DNA of 48,138 nucleotides from Prolixibacteraceae bacterium. Its GTDB lineage: Bacteria; Bacteroidota; Bacteroidia; Bacteroidales; Prolixibacteraceae. The notes under the pieces are model-generated. The model did not search any database and was not told where the DNA came from. It was given only the letters and a program-made list of their open reading frames with translations. Below, in pieces: positions 18,246-26,713 of this stretch. Location: positions 51,164-99,301 of the forward strand of contig WTWZ01000029.1 in the NCBI GenBank assembly GCA_009773765.1, given 5' to 3'. How positions within the stretch are numbered: position 1 is the first letter of the stretch; every line of letters begins with the position of its first letter. The position numbers and the translations under genes are program-made.

Positions 18246-20066
18246 TTAAAACATCTGCAAACCATACAGGCGTTTGTACCGGCCATCCATTTCTATCAGT
18301 TCATTGTGGGAGCCGCTTTCAGCAATCCCGCCTTCGTGGAAAACACAAATAAGGTCGGCATTACGCACGGTTGACAAACGGTGCGCAATCACCAGCGACG
18401 TCCGGTTTTTCATCAGGTTTTCCAAAGCTTCCTGCACCAGTCGTTCCGATTCGGTATCGAGCGCAGAGGTTGCTTCGTCGAGAATCAGTATTGGCGGGTT
18501 TTTCAGAATAGCACGGGCAATGCTTAACCTCTGGCGCTGACCGCCGGAAAGTTTACTCCCCCTGTCGCCAATTACAGTATCGTAACCATGTTCTGTTTCT
18601 ACTATAAAATCGTGGGCATTGGCCACTTTTGCAGCAGCAATTACTTCGGGCATCGAAGCATCTTCCACGCCAAATGCTATGTTGTTGTAAATGGTGTCGT
18701 TAAACAAAATGGCTTCCTGGTTTACATTGCCCATCAAATCGCGCAAATCGTGAAGCTTTAGTTTGCGGATATCAACTCCGTCAATCAGAATCTGACCGCC
18801 GTTAACGTCGTAAAAACGGGGCAGTAAATCCACAAAAGTAGTTTTCCCACTTCCTGACTGGCCGACCAGCGCAACGGTTTTCCCTTTTTCTATTGTCAGG
18901 GAAACATTGTTCAATACCACTTTTTCATCGTAGGCAAAAGTTACATTCCTGTATTCAACCGAATTTCTAAGTGTTCCAACTGGTTTGGCGTTTGGAACTT
19001 CTTTTATGGTAACATCGGCCATCAGTAATTTATCTACCCTGTCCATTGACGCCAACCCTTTTTGAATGCTGTACAAAGCTGTGGTAAAAGCTTTAGCAGG
19101 ATTGATAATCTGGTAGAAAATTCCCAGGTAAATTATGAATTCGGGACCGCTAAGTTCGCTGTTCTGGTCGAGAATGAGCGACCCGCCGTACCAAACCACA
19201 ATGATGATTACGATTGTCCCGAGCAATTCGCTCAACGGGTGGGCCAGTTCCCGACGGCGCATCAACCGGTTCATTATCCGGCGGTAGTCGTTGATTTCGA
19301 CGTTAAAATGCGAATTCATTTTTTTCTCGGCATTGAATGCCTTAATGATGCGCAATCCGCCCAAAGTTTCTTCAACAACCGTAAGAATAATCCCCATTTT
19401 GTCCTGTCCCTCGCGCGAAACTTTTTTCAGCGATTTGCCCACGCGGCCAATCACAAATCCGGCTATCGGTAAAACAATGAGAATGAACAAAGTCATGCTT
19501 GGGCTCATAATCAGCATCGAAATCAACAGAACAACAATGATTACCGGGTTTTTCAGAAACATATCAAGCGACGACATAATTGAATTCTCAACCTCGGTAA
19601 CATCACCGGTAATACGTGCAATAATATCGCCTTTTCGTTCTTCGGAAAAGAACGGAAGGGCCAGTTTCAGCAATTTCGAATAAATTTGTTGGCGCATGTC
19701 CCTAACCACACCGTTGCGGATATAAACCGCCTGAAATGCACCGAGATATGCGAATCCCACTTTCAGTATGGTTGCAATTATTACAAAAACCCCGACAAAA
19801 AGCAGGGTCAAGCCCGGGCCATTTGCCATCTTGAAAATAGTAACATAGTAATAAAGGTTGTTTTTGATGGTATCGAGATTGGCCGCCCAAGGCAAAAGTT
19901 CATTCACATCCTCCGACATTCCGAAAAGGATTTCAAGAATCGGGCTTAGCAAAACCATTGAAAAAACGGTAAATAAAGCCGACAGGAAATTGAAAAGGAA
20001 ATTCAGGATTAACCTTTCCTTATAGGGTGGGATAAACCGTTTTAAGATATTGAAAAATTCTTTCAT
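18246..20066 (-). CDS. MsbA-like ABC exporter (fused permease and ATPase)
   Basis: A 606-residue half-transporter. The N-terminal part (1-320) has the six membrane helices of a type I exporter. The C-terminal ATPase has Walker A GQSGSGKTT, the signature LSGGQRQRLSIARA, Walker B LILDEATSALD and the H-loop IAHRLSTV. Such proteins flip lipids (lipid A for MsbA) or export peptides or drugs. The gene starts 48 bp after the end of purB on the same strand and may share its transcript. Its substrate cannot be told from sequence alone, though the MsbA type is the most common in this phylum. Confidence 0.9.
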   Translation of the reverse strand: MKEFFNILKRFIPPYKERLILNFLFNFLSALFTVFSMVLLSPILEILFGMSEDVNELLPWAANLDTIKNNLYYYVTIFKMANGPGLTLLFVGVFVIIATILKVGFAYLGAFQAVYIRNGVVRDMRQQIYSKLLKLALPFFSEERKGDIIARITGDVTEVENSIMSSLDMFLKNPVIIVVLLISMLIMSPSMTLFILIVLPIAGFVIGRVGKSLKKVSREGQDKMGIILTVVEETLGGLRIIKAFNAEKKMNSHFNVEINDYRRIMNRLMRRRELAHPLSELLGTIVIIIVVWYGGSLILDQNSELSGPEFIIYLGIFYQIINPAKAFTTALYSIQKGLASMDRVDKLLMADVTIKEVPNAKPVGTLRNSVEYRNVTFAYDEKVVLNNVSLTIEKGKTVALVGQSGSGKTTFVDLLPRFYDVNGGQILIDGVDIRKLKLHDLRDLMGNVNQEAILFNDTIYNNIAFGVEDASMPEVIAAAKVANAHDFIVETEHGYDTVIGDRGSKLSGGQRQRLSIARAILKNPPILILDEATSALDTESERLVQEALENLMKNRTSLVIAHRLSTVRNADLICVFHEGGIAESGSHNELIEMDGRYKRLYGLQMF

Positions 20067-20114
20067 CCGGATTTACTTTATGCTCTGTATTTATCCTGAT
20101 ATTTTTGATGATGC

Positions 20115-21461
20115 TTAAAAAATCCCGGTGTAGTTTTGAGGCGTAATCTTTTTTAATTCGCTTTTTACTTCTTCACTAACGTTTAATCCGTCGATAAAAT
20201 TATGAATTGAAATTTTATCAATCCTTTCATTTTTCCGGGTCAGTTCCCTTAAGGCTTCGTATGGGCTGGGGTAAAATTCCCGCCTCAAAATTGTTTGAAT
20301 GGCTTCCGCCACTACTGACCAGTTTTCTTCCAGGTCTTTTTCAATGGCCTGTTCGTTCAGTATAAGTTTGTTTAATCCTTTCAACGTCGATTGAATGGCA
20401 ATTAACGTGTGGCCAAAAGGCACGCCAACAAACCGGGTTACTGTGGAATCCGTTAAATCACGCTGCAACCGCGAAACAGGCAGTTTCCCTGAAAGCTGCT
20501 CAAATCCGGCATTGGCAATTCCAATGTTTCCTTCCGAATTTTCAAAATCGATGGGGTTTACCTTGTGTGGCATGGTTGACGAACCAACTTCTCCTTTTTT
20601 AATTTTCTGTTTGAAATATCCCATCGAAATGTACATCCAGAAATCGCGGTCGAGGTCGAGAATTATGTTGTTGATGCGTTTCATTGCATCGAAAACGGCG
20701 CTGTAATTATCGTAGTGGGTAATTTGCGTGGTATATTTCGAGCGTTGTAAACCCAGTTTTTCCGTGCAGAATTTATTGGCAAATTCTTCCCAGTCAATTT
20801 CAGGGTAAGCCACAAAATGGGCGTTGAAATTTCCGGTGGCGCCGCCAAATTTGGCATCGCACGACAGCGATTTCAATTGAGACCGTTGAACAGCGATTCT
20901 TTCCGTAAAAACGTTGATTTCCTTTCCCATTTTGGTTGGAGAGGCCGGTTGACCGTGGGTTTTTGCCAGCATCGGAATGTTTTTCCATTCGGCAGCCAGT
21001 TCTTCCATTTTCGAAATTAATAGTTCCAGCAACGGAAAATATTCGTTTTTCAAAGCTTCGTGAATGGAAATTGGAAGAGCTGTATTATTGGCGTCCTGCG
21101 ACGTAAGCCCCAAATGGATGAACTCCTTGTATTTTTCCAGTCCCAGTTTATCGAATTCTTCTTTTATAAAATATTCAACCGCCTTAACATCGTGATTGGT
21201 TACACTTTCTATCTCTTTAACCCGTTCGGCATTTTCAACCGAAAAGTTCAGGTGAATTTCGCGTAAACTATTGAATTTTACCCCATTTATTTCCTTTAAC
21301 TGTGGCAGCGGAATTTCGCAAAGTGCTATAAAATACTCAACTTCAACAAAAACCCGGTATTTTATGAGGGCAAATTCACTGAAATATTTCCATAAATTTT
21401 CAATTTGGTTACTGTATCTGCCGTCAACCGGGGAAATAGCTGTTAGTGCGCTGAATTTCAT
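20115..21461 (-). CDS. purB: Adenylosuccinate lyase
   Basis: A cytosolic enzyme of purine synthesis that removes fumarate from SAICAR and from adenylosuccinate. The start at the ATG at 21461 gives 448 residues and the family N-terminus SALTAISPVDGRYSNQ; an upstream ATG adds six residues. The fumarase/aspartase signature GSSTMPHKVNP is present, as are the catalytic-site segments THGQPASPT and GLTSQDANN. Length and order are those of the E. coli-like form. A promoter box lies 32 bp upstream of the start. Confidence 0.96.
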   Translation of the reverse strand: MKFSALTAISPVDGRYSNQIENLWKYFSEFALIKYRVFVEVEYFIALCEIPLPQLKEINGVKFNSLREIHLNFSVENAERVKEIESVTNHDVKAVEYFIKEEFDKLGLEKYKEFIHLGLTSQDANNTALPISIHEALKNEYFPLLELLISKMEELAAEWKNIPMLAKTHGQPASPTKMGKEINVFTERIAVQRSQLKSLSCDAKFGGATGNFNAHFVAYPEIDWEEFANKFCTEKLGLQRSKYTTQITHYDNYSAVFDAMKRINNIILDLDRDFWMYISMGYFKQKIKKGEVGSSTMPHKVNPIDFENSEGNIGIANAGFEQLSGKLPVSRLQRDLTDSTVTRFVGVPFGHTLIAIQSTLKGLNKLILNEQAIEKDLEENWSVVAEAIQTILRREFYPSPYEALRELTRKNERIDKISIHNFIDGLNVSEEVKSELKKITPQNYTGIF

Positions 21462-21492
21462 TATAATTTGTTTCTGCATTAATAAAAGAATG

Positions 21493-21500
21493 CAAATTTA
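21493..21500 (-). promoter_or_regulatory. -7 box of purB
   Basis: The minus strand reads TAAATTTG (TAnnTTTG), 31 bp upstream of the chosen purB ATG. No clear -33 TTTG is seen at the expected distance. Confidence 0.45.
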
Positions 21501-21569
21501 GCAAAAACGATGGACTTGTTCTTTTTCGAAAGAATGATATTATTCAAAATTTATTGAAGTTATAATTTC

Positions 21570-21577
21570 TACCTTTG
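21570..21577 (+). promoter_or_regulatory. -7 box of mqnA
   Basis: TACCTTTG (TAnnTTTG) lies 54 bp before the mqnA ATG and diverges from the purB promoter. The -33 box is not well kept. Confidence 0.45.
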
Positions 21578-21631
21578 CACAAAAACCTTGGTGAAACATT
21601 GGCGTTTAATGTTGTGTGAAAGGGAAAAAGG

Positions 21632-22399
21632 ATGGAAAAAACACGTGTTTCGATAGTTTCGTATTTAAACAGCAAACCCTTTTTATATGGTTTGCAAAAT
21701 TCGGCGGTTGCCCGGGAAATCGAATTGACCCTCGATATCCCTTCAAAAGTGACGGCAAAACTTAGCTTTAACCTGGCCGATATTGGGTTAATTCCGGTTG
21801 CCGGACTGGAGGATTTGGATGATTACCAGATTATTGGCGATTACTGTATTGGTTCGGTTGGAAAAGTAAAAACCGTTGTCCTGGCTTCCGAAGTTCCGTT
21901 ATATGACATTGAAACTATTCTGATGGATTACCAGTCGAGGAGTTCAGTGTTGCTGGCAAAAGTACTGGCCAAATTCTACTGGAAAAAATCGTTCAACTGG
22001 GAAAATACGTGCAATGATTTTCAAAACATTTCGATAAAGGGAAAAACCGCCGGCGTGGTAATTGGCGACCGTGTTTTCAATATTGAAAATAAATACCGGT
22101 ACATTTACGATTTAAGCGAGGAGTGGTACAAATTTACAAAACTTCCTTTTGTATTCGCGGTTTGGGCAGCGAACAAAAAGGTTTCTGAATCGTTTGAAAA
22201 GGTTTTTAACCGGGCGCTTCAAACCGGAATTAAAAACATGGCAGAAATTGTTAAACTTGAACAATCCAATTTTCCGGGTGTTGATATTGACGGATATTTT
22301 AACCAAAATATTAGTTTTGAACTTGATAATGAAAAACGGGCAGGAATGAAACGATTTCTGGAACTTGCCCGCAAACTTGAAAAGGTAGAATTACAATGA
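21632..22399 (+). CDS. mqnA: Chorismate dehydratase of the futalosine pathway
   Basis: A 255-residue MqnA homologue that converts chorismate to 3-enolpyruvyl-benzoate, the first step of menaquinone synthesis by the futalosine route. The family start VSIVSYLNSKPFLYGL is intact, followed by a periplasmic-binding-protein-like fold with LADIGLIPVAGLED and FVFAVWAANKK. The ATG of the next gene overlaps its stop by 4 bp. The rest of the mqn pathway is not in this window. Confidence 0.92.
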   Translation: MEKTRVSIVSYLNSKPFLYGLQNSAVAREIELTLDIPSKVTAKLSFNLADIGLIPVAGLEDLDDYQIIGDYCIGSVGKVKTVVLASEVPLYDIETILMDYQSRSSVLLAKVLAKFYWKKSFNWENTCNDFQNISIKGKTAGVVIGDRVFNIENKYRYIYDLSEEWYKFTKLPFVFAVWAANKKVSESFEKVFNRALQTGIKNMAEIVKLEQSNFPGVDIDGYFNQNISFELDNEKRAGMKRFLELARKLEKVELQ

Positions 22400-23787
22400 G
22401 AAAGATATTTAAATACAAAGTGCTTTTTACTTTACTGTTTTTTTCCGTTTTTGCCGGTGCGCAGGAAAAACTGGTTTATAAATTCAACATCAAACAGGAA
22501 ATTACCAGGGCAACCTGGCGACAAACGCAACAGGCGTTTGAAGCTGCCGACTCGCTGGGCGCTGATGTTTTCCTGATTCACATGAATACTTATGGGGGAA
22601 CGGTTATCGATGCCGATTCAATCCGCACCAAAATACTGCAAAGCCCAATTCCGGTTTACGTTTTTATTGATAATAATGCAGCATCGGCCGGGGCGCTCAT
22701 TTCCCTTGCGTGCGACAGTATTTACATGCGGCCGGGTGGAAGTTTTGGCGCAGCCACCGTTGTTAACCAAACAGGGGTGGCAATGCCCGATAAATACCAG
22801 AGCTACATGCGCTCAACCATGCGGGCCACTGCCGAAGCACATGGAAAAGATACCATTGTCACCGGAAACGACACCATTTACAAATGGCGCCGCGACCCGC
22901 GAATTGCAGAAGCTATGGTTGACCCTTCAGTGTTTATTGAAGGAATTATCGACACAGGGAAAGTGCTGACATTTACGCCAGCCGAAGCCATCGAAAACGG
23001 TTTTTGCGAGGGAATTGCCGAAAATATTCCCGAAGTTTTGAAAAAAGTGGGAATTGAAGAGTATAAAATTGTTGAATACCAGCCCACCTGGATTGAAAAA
23101 ATTATCGGGTTCCTTGTACACCCTGTATTTTCGGGGTTATTAATTATGGCTATTATTGGTGGAATATATTTCGAAATGCAATCGCCCGGTATTGGTTTTC
23201 CGCTGGGCGTGGCTGTTCTGGCGGCAATTGCCTATTTCGCCCCGTTGTATCTCGAAGGGCTTGCTGAACACTGGGAAATCCTCCTTTTTATTATCGGAAT
23301 AATTCTGGTAGTTGTTGAAATATTTGTCTTTCCCGGCTTTGGGGTGGCCGGAATTTCGGGTGTCTCATTAATGTTTATCAGCCTGGTTTTAAGCCTTATT
23401 AATAATGTGAATTTCGATTTCGAAGGAGTTGGGGCAGGTTCGGTTGGAGTGGCTGTAACAACGGTTATTATCGGGGTTTTTGGAGGATTTATTATTTCGC
23501 TTTACCTGGGAAACAAATTGTTTACGGCTAATATGGGTTGGTTCAGAAATATGTCGTTAAAATCGGTGCAAAACGTAAACGAAGGGTTTGTTTGCATAGA
23601 AACCGGAATGTTTGCATTGAATGGCAAAACCGGAATTTCAAAAACCGTTTTACGCCCGGGAGGAAAAATTTTAATCGAAGGTGAAGTTTATGATGCCGTT
23701 GCCAACAGCGGTTTTATCGATAAGGGTGCTAATATTATTGTCACCAAAGTTGAAGCTACCCAGCTTTATGTAGATAAAATGGAGTAA
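22396..23787 (+). CDS. NfeD-type membrane serine protease
   Basis: A 463-residue protein. Residues 1-22 are a signal peptide. The following domain has the ClpP/SppA fold with the nucleophile Ser in NNAASAGALISLACD (S97) and MNTYGGTVIDAD upstream. Four or five membrane helices lie at about 240-380, and an NfeD OB-fold domain ends the protein (GKTGISKTVLRPGGKILIEGEVYDA). Long NfeD proteins cleave stomatin-type partners at the membrane; no stomatin gene is adjacent here. It overlaps mqnA by 4 bp, so both are probably co-transcribed although the functions differ. Confidence 0.9.
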   Translation: MRKIFKYKVLFTLLFFSVFAGAQEKLVYKFNIKQEITRATWRQTQQAFEAADSLGADVFLIHMNTYGGTVIDADSIRTKILQSPIPVYVFIDNNAASAGALISLACDSIYMRPGGSFGAATVVNQTGVAMPDKYQSYMRSTMRATAEAHGKDTIVTGNDTIYKWRRDPRIAEAMVDPSVFIEGIIDTGKVLTFTPAEAIENGFCEGIAENIPEVLKKVGIEEYKIVEYQPTWIEKIIGFLVHPVFSGLLIMAIIGGIYFEMQSPGIGFPLGVAVLAAIAYFAPLYLEGLAEHWEILLFIIGIILVVVEIFVFPGFGVAGISGVSLMFISLVLSLINNVNFDFEGVGAGSVGVAVTTVIIGVFGGFIISLYLGNKLFTANMGWFRNMSLKSVQNVNEGFVCIETGMFALNGKTGISKTVLRPGGKILIEGEVYDAVANSGFIDKGANIIVTKVEATQLYVDKME

Positions 23788-23832
23788 TTTGCGGATATTT
23801 TAATACATTTCATTAATAATCATAAATAAATT

Positions 23833-24045
23833 ATGGATACAGTTTTAATTCAACTTACAACTCCAAAAACAATGAAGCTTCTGCTCGAATTGGAAGAACT
23901 CCATTTGTTAAGGGTGTTGAAAAGAAATATTTCTTCAGATATAAAACTATCAGATAAATATGCAGGCAAACTTTCTGCTGATGTGGCAGAGGTTTTGCAA
24001 AAGCAAATTGAACAAAGCAGAAACGAATGGGAAAGCAATATTTAA
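23833..24045 (+). CDS. Small antitoxin-like protein
   Basis: A 70-residue, mostly helical protein (LLLELEELHLLRVL) that directly precedes and overlaps by 19 bp a PIN-domain gene. By position and size it is the antitoxin of that pair. No standard DNA-binding fold is evident, and I do not recognise its family beyond that. Confidence 0.7.
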   Translation: MDTVLIQLTTPKTMKLLLELEELHLLRVLKRNISSDIKLSDKYAGKLSADVAEVLQKQIEQSRNEWESNI

Positions 24046-24413
24046 TTGATAGCAATTCGGTTATTGATTACCTGTCAGGTAAATTACATGTTAATGGAAT
24101 GACTTTCATGAATCAGATAATTAACGAAATACCAACGATTTCGGTAATTACAAAAATTGAAGTTTTGGGCTACAAAACAACAAATGAAGCTACTCAGTTG
24201 CTTGAGTCATTTATTCAGGATTCAATAGTTGTAGGATTATCGGAGGAAATAGTTGATAAAACTATTGAAATTAGAAAAATGTACAACACAAAAATCCCTG
24301 ATTCAGTTATTGCTGCAACCGCACTTGTTTATAATTCAATTCTCATTACCCGGAATTTAAAGGACTTTCAAATAATCAAAGGATTGGAATGTATCAATCC
24401 ACATGCAATTTAA
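24027..24413 (+). CDS. PIN-domain (VapC-like) toxin
   Basis: A 128-residue PIN ribonuclease. The acidic metal-binding residues are visible: Asp in LIDSNSVIDYL near the N-terminus, Glu in ITKIEVLGY, Asp in KIPDSVIAATAL and the closing Asp in LITRNLKDF. VapC toxins cut tRNA or rRNA and stop growth until the antitoxin is renewed. The overlap with the upstream small gene supports a type II toxin-antitoxin pair. Confidence 0.88.
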   Translation: MGKQYLIDSNSVIDYLSGKLHVNGMTFMNQIINEIPTISVITKIEVLGYKTTNEATQLLESFIQDSIVVGLSEEIVDKTIEIRKMYNTKIPDSVIAATALVYNSILITRNLKDFQIIKGLECINPHAI

Positions 24414-24461
24414 GTTCTTTTGGAATTTATTTTGAACCTGAAATATAGTTTTACAAAGGTT

Positions 24462-24503
24462 CGGCGATTTTTAATCGCCGGTTTTTATGCGGTTAAAAAC
24501 CGC
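24462..24503 (+). terminator. Two adjacent hairpins after the PIN toxin gene
   Basis: CGGCGATT-TTT-AATCGCCG (24462-24480) is a perfect 8-bp stem followed by GTTTTT and probably ends the toxin operon. A second perfect hairpin, GCGGTT-AAA-AACCGC (24489-24503), lies 8 bp further on, with no T-run. Similar AATCGCC-type hairpins recur as small dispersed elements in this phylum, so they may be repeats that serve as terminators. Confidence 0.6.
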
Positions 24504-24523
24504 TTCACCTGAAAATATATCCT

Positions 24524-24531
24524 TAAATTTG
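24524..24531 (+). promoter_or_regulatory. -7 box of the permease-HMA gene
   Basis: TAAATTTG (TAnnTTTG) lies 50 bp before the ATG at 24582, after the two hairpins. Confidence 0.4.
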
Positions 24532-24581
24532 CGCGCTCAGAACAAGCATGGCTTTGTATTGTTTACATTAAAAAGTCAATC

Positions 24582-25898
24582 ATGTATTTATACATCGTTA
24601 AATATTTAGACGAACTTTGGTATTTACTGCTCGAAATGGCGCCGTGGTTATTGCTGGGCCTCATTTTTGCAGGATTATTAAAGGTTTATTTTCCGCAAAA
24701 ACACATCGATAAATATTTGGGGAAACCGAATTTTAAATCGGCTTTAAATGCTTCCTTACTGGGAGTTCCAATGCCACTTTGTTCGTGCGGGGTAATTCCA
24801 ACCGGTATTTCATTTTACAAAAACGGCGCTTCAAAAGGTGCCACCAATTCGTTTTTAATTTCAACCCCACAAACCGGAGTCGATTCAATTTTTGCTACTT
24901 ACTCCATGCTGGGTTGGCCTTTTGCGTTGCTTCGCCCGTTTGTTGCCTTTGTAACGGGCGTTGTGGGTGGTATTCTTACCAACATTTTTATAAAGGAAAA
25001 ACCGGTAAAAAAAGCCTCCCCATTTGCCGGTTTCAAAATTGATGCAGCAACTTTGGGAAAAACAGAAGCAACCTGCGTTAACGATTCATGCGGTTGTCAT
25101 GAGGCCAAAATTGAAGACAAAAGGCATAGTTTAGTGAAGGCAGCCGATTATGCTTTTGTCGAACTTTTGCAGGACATTTCGAAATGGCTGATTATTGGTT
25201 TTTTGGTAGCGGCATTAATTTCTGTGGCGTTGCCGAACGATTTTTTCAGTTCGTTTAAAGGACTGGGTTTACTTGAGATTTTGGTGGTCCTTGCGGCATC
25301 GGTACCCATTTATATTTGTGCCACAGGCTCCATTCCAATCGCTGCGGTATTACTCATGAAAGGCGTTTCACCCGGCGCTGCGCTGGTATTTTTAATGGCC
25401 GGACCTGCTACCAATGTGGCAACTATTGCAGTTTTGGGAAAAACAATGGGTCGAAAATCGCTAATCATTTATCTTTCAACAATCATCGGGGGAGCCATTG
25501 TTTTCGGGTTACTGACCAACTGGCTGATTCCGGCAGATTTTATTTTAAGTAAAATGGTCCATATTCACGGTGAAGGCCACGAACACGAAATGCTTCCGAA
25601 ATGGTTACAACTGGCGTCAGCGCTGTTCCTGGTTTTTTCTATCGCCGGTGGCTATTTTTATTCAATCATTAAAAAGAAAAACAAAATGGAAAAAGTGGAA
25701 GGAATTACTGTAAAAGTTACCGGAATGACCTGCTCGCATTGTGAGGCAACAGTAAAAAGAAACCTTGAGGCTTTGGCAGGAATTACCAATGTTATTGCCG
25801 ACAATAAAAGTAATACGGTAAAAATTACAGGTGCTGGCATCAACCTCGAAAAGGTAAAATCTACCGTAAACGGACTGGGATATAATTTTGTTGGGTAG
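24582..25898 (+). CDS. SO_0444-type metal permease fused to an HMA domain
   Basis: A 438-residue inner-membrane permease of the DUF318/ArsP-like family (Cu/Zn efflux SO_0444 type). The hallmark MPLCSCGVIPTG is at residues 64-75 (C67, C69). About eight membrane helices are split by a cytoplasmic loop with a Cys/His-rich patch (CVNDSCGCHEAK, about 166-177). A second His-rich stretch (HIHGEGHEHE) is followed by a last membrane helix and then, from about residue 377, a full heavy-metal-associated domain with GMTCSHC (C384, C387). The fused HMA domain may deliver metal to the permease. Likely substrates are copper or zinc; arsenic is less likely. No regulator is adjacent. Confidence 0.85.
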   Translation: MYLYIVKYLDELWYLLLEMAPWLLLGLIFAGLLKVYFPQKHIDKYLGKPNFKSALNASLLGVPMPLCSCGVIPTGISFYKNGASKGATNSFLISTPQTGVDSIFATYSMLGWPFALLRPFVAFVTGVVGGILTNIFIKEKPVKKASPFAGFKIDAATLGKTEATCVNDSCGCHEAKIEDKRHSLVKAADYAFVELLQDISKWLIIGFLVAALISVALPNDFFSSFKGLGLLEILVVLAASVPIYICATGSIPIAAVLLMKGVSPGAALVFLMAGPATNVATIAVLGKTMGRKSLIIYLSTIIGGAIVFGLLTNWLIPADFILSKMVHIHGEGHEHEMLPKWLQLASALFLVFSIAGGYFYSIIKKKNKMEKVEGITVKVTGMTCSHCEATVKRNLEALAGITNVIADNKSNTVKITGAGINLEKVKSTVNGLGYNFVG

Positions 25899-25910
25899 GG
25901 ATTTTGGGTG

Positions 25911-25930
25911 TGGCGAATTCCGATTCGCCA
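25911..25930 (+). terminator. Hairpin after the permease gene
   Basis: TGGCGAAT-TCCG-ATTCGCCA forms a perfect 8-bp stem 12 bp after the permease stop. It has only a weak T-tract, so it may be a dispersed palindrome rather than a strong intrinsic terminator. Confidence 0.45.
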
Positions 25931-26033
25931 TTAAAAATCAGCGTTTCGGAATTTTGTAGCTATCGAATCGCTGCACCTGCGCAGAGCGAATCACTTTTTC
26001 TGTAATTTTATTAGCAAATTAAATATCACAAAA

Positions 26034-26708
26034 ATGTGCAAAAGCCGGTATTTCATAAACATCACACTTCTTTTAATAGTTCTTCTGTTTGTTAACTGTT
26101 CTGAAAACAAAAACAGGCAACAACCTAAAACCGAAGCTGTTGTTGAGAAATCAGAAGTGATAGATGAAAATTCGCTTTTCGACGGTGAAACGCTGGATGG
26201 CTGGAAAATTACGGGATACGGAACCGAGGGGCCGGTTTTGGTTTCCGATGGAAAAATAGTGTTGAATTTTGGTGATGGTTGTACCGGCGTTACCTGGGTA
26301 CGCGATTTTCCGAAAGTGAATTACGAAGTTACATTGGAAGCCCGGAGAACCGTTGGCAACGATTTCTTTTGCGGAATAACCTTTCCGGTAAACGATGAAT
26401 TTTGCAGCCTCATTATTGGCGGCTGGGGCGGCCCTGTGGTTGGGTTGAGCAATATCGACGGATTGGATGCTGGTGAAAACGAAACAAATGTTTTGAAAAA
26501 ATTCGAAAGAAATACATGGTACAAAATAAAATTGCAGGTTACCAACGAAAAGATTATTGCCTGGATTGACGATGAAAAATTAGTTGATTTCAGTTATTCC
26601 GGCCGCCGGTTAAGTTTGCGTTCCGAAGTGCAGCTCTCAAAGCCATTTGGCTTGTTTACCTGGCAAACCACAGGCGAAATCAGAAATATAAGGATGCAAA
26701 AGCTTTAG
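26034..26708 (+). CDS. DUF1080 (3-keto-glycoside hydrolase-like) lipoprotein
   Basis: A 224-residue lipoprotein. A hydrophobic signal ends in a lipobox (LLFVNC), with the Cys at about residue 22. A short linker is followed by a DUF1080 jelly-roll domain, recognised by the start SLFDGETLDGWKITG and the end FGLFTWQTTGEIRNIRMQKL. Members cleave 3-keto-glucosides or simply bind sugars; catalytic residues cannot be confirmed by eye. It stands alone and converges with the helicase gene. Confidence 0.85.
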   Translation: MCKSRYFINITLLLIVLLFVNCSENKNRQQPKTEAVVEKSEVIDENSLFDGETLDGWKITGYGTEGPVLVSDGKIVLNFGDGCTGVTWVRDFPKVNYEVTLEARRTVGNDFFCGITFPVNDEFCSLIIGGWGGPVVGLSNIDGLDAGENETNVLKKFERNTWYKIKLQVTNEKIIAWIDDEKLVDFSYSGRRLSLRSEVQLSKPFGLFTWQTTGEIRNIRMQKL

Positions 26709-26713
26709 TATTT

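Noticed and set aside
18137-18352. 71-codon plus-strand frame after the second haem-binding gene
   Set aside because: It runs into the ABC exporter gene on the other strand and has no motif or conserved look.
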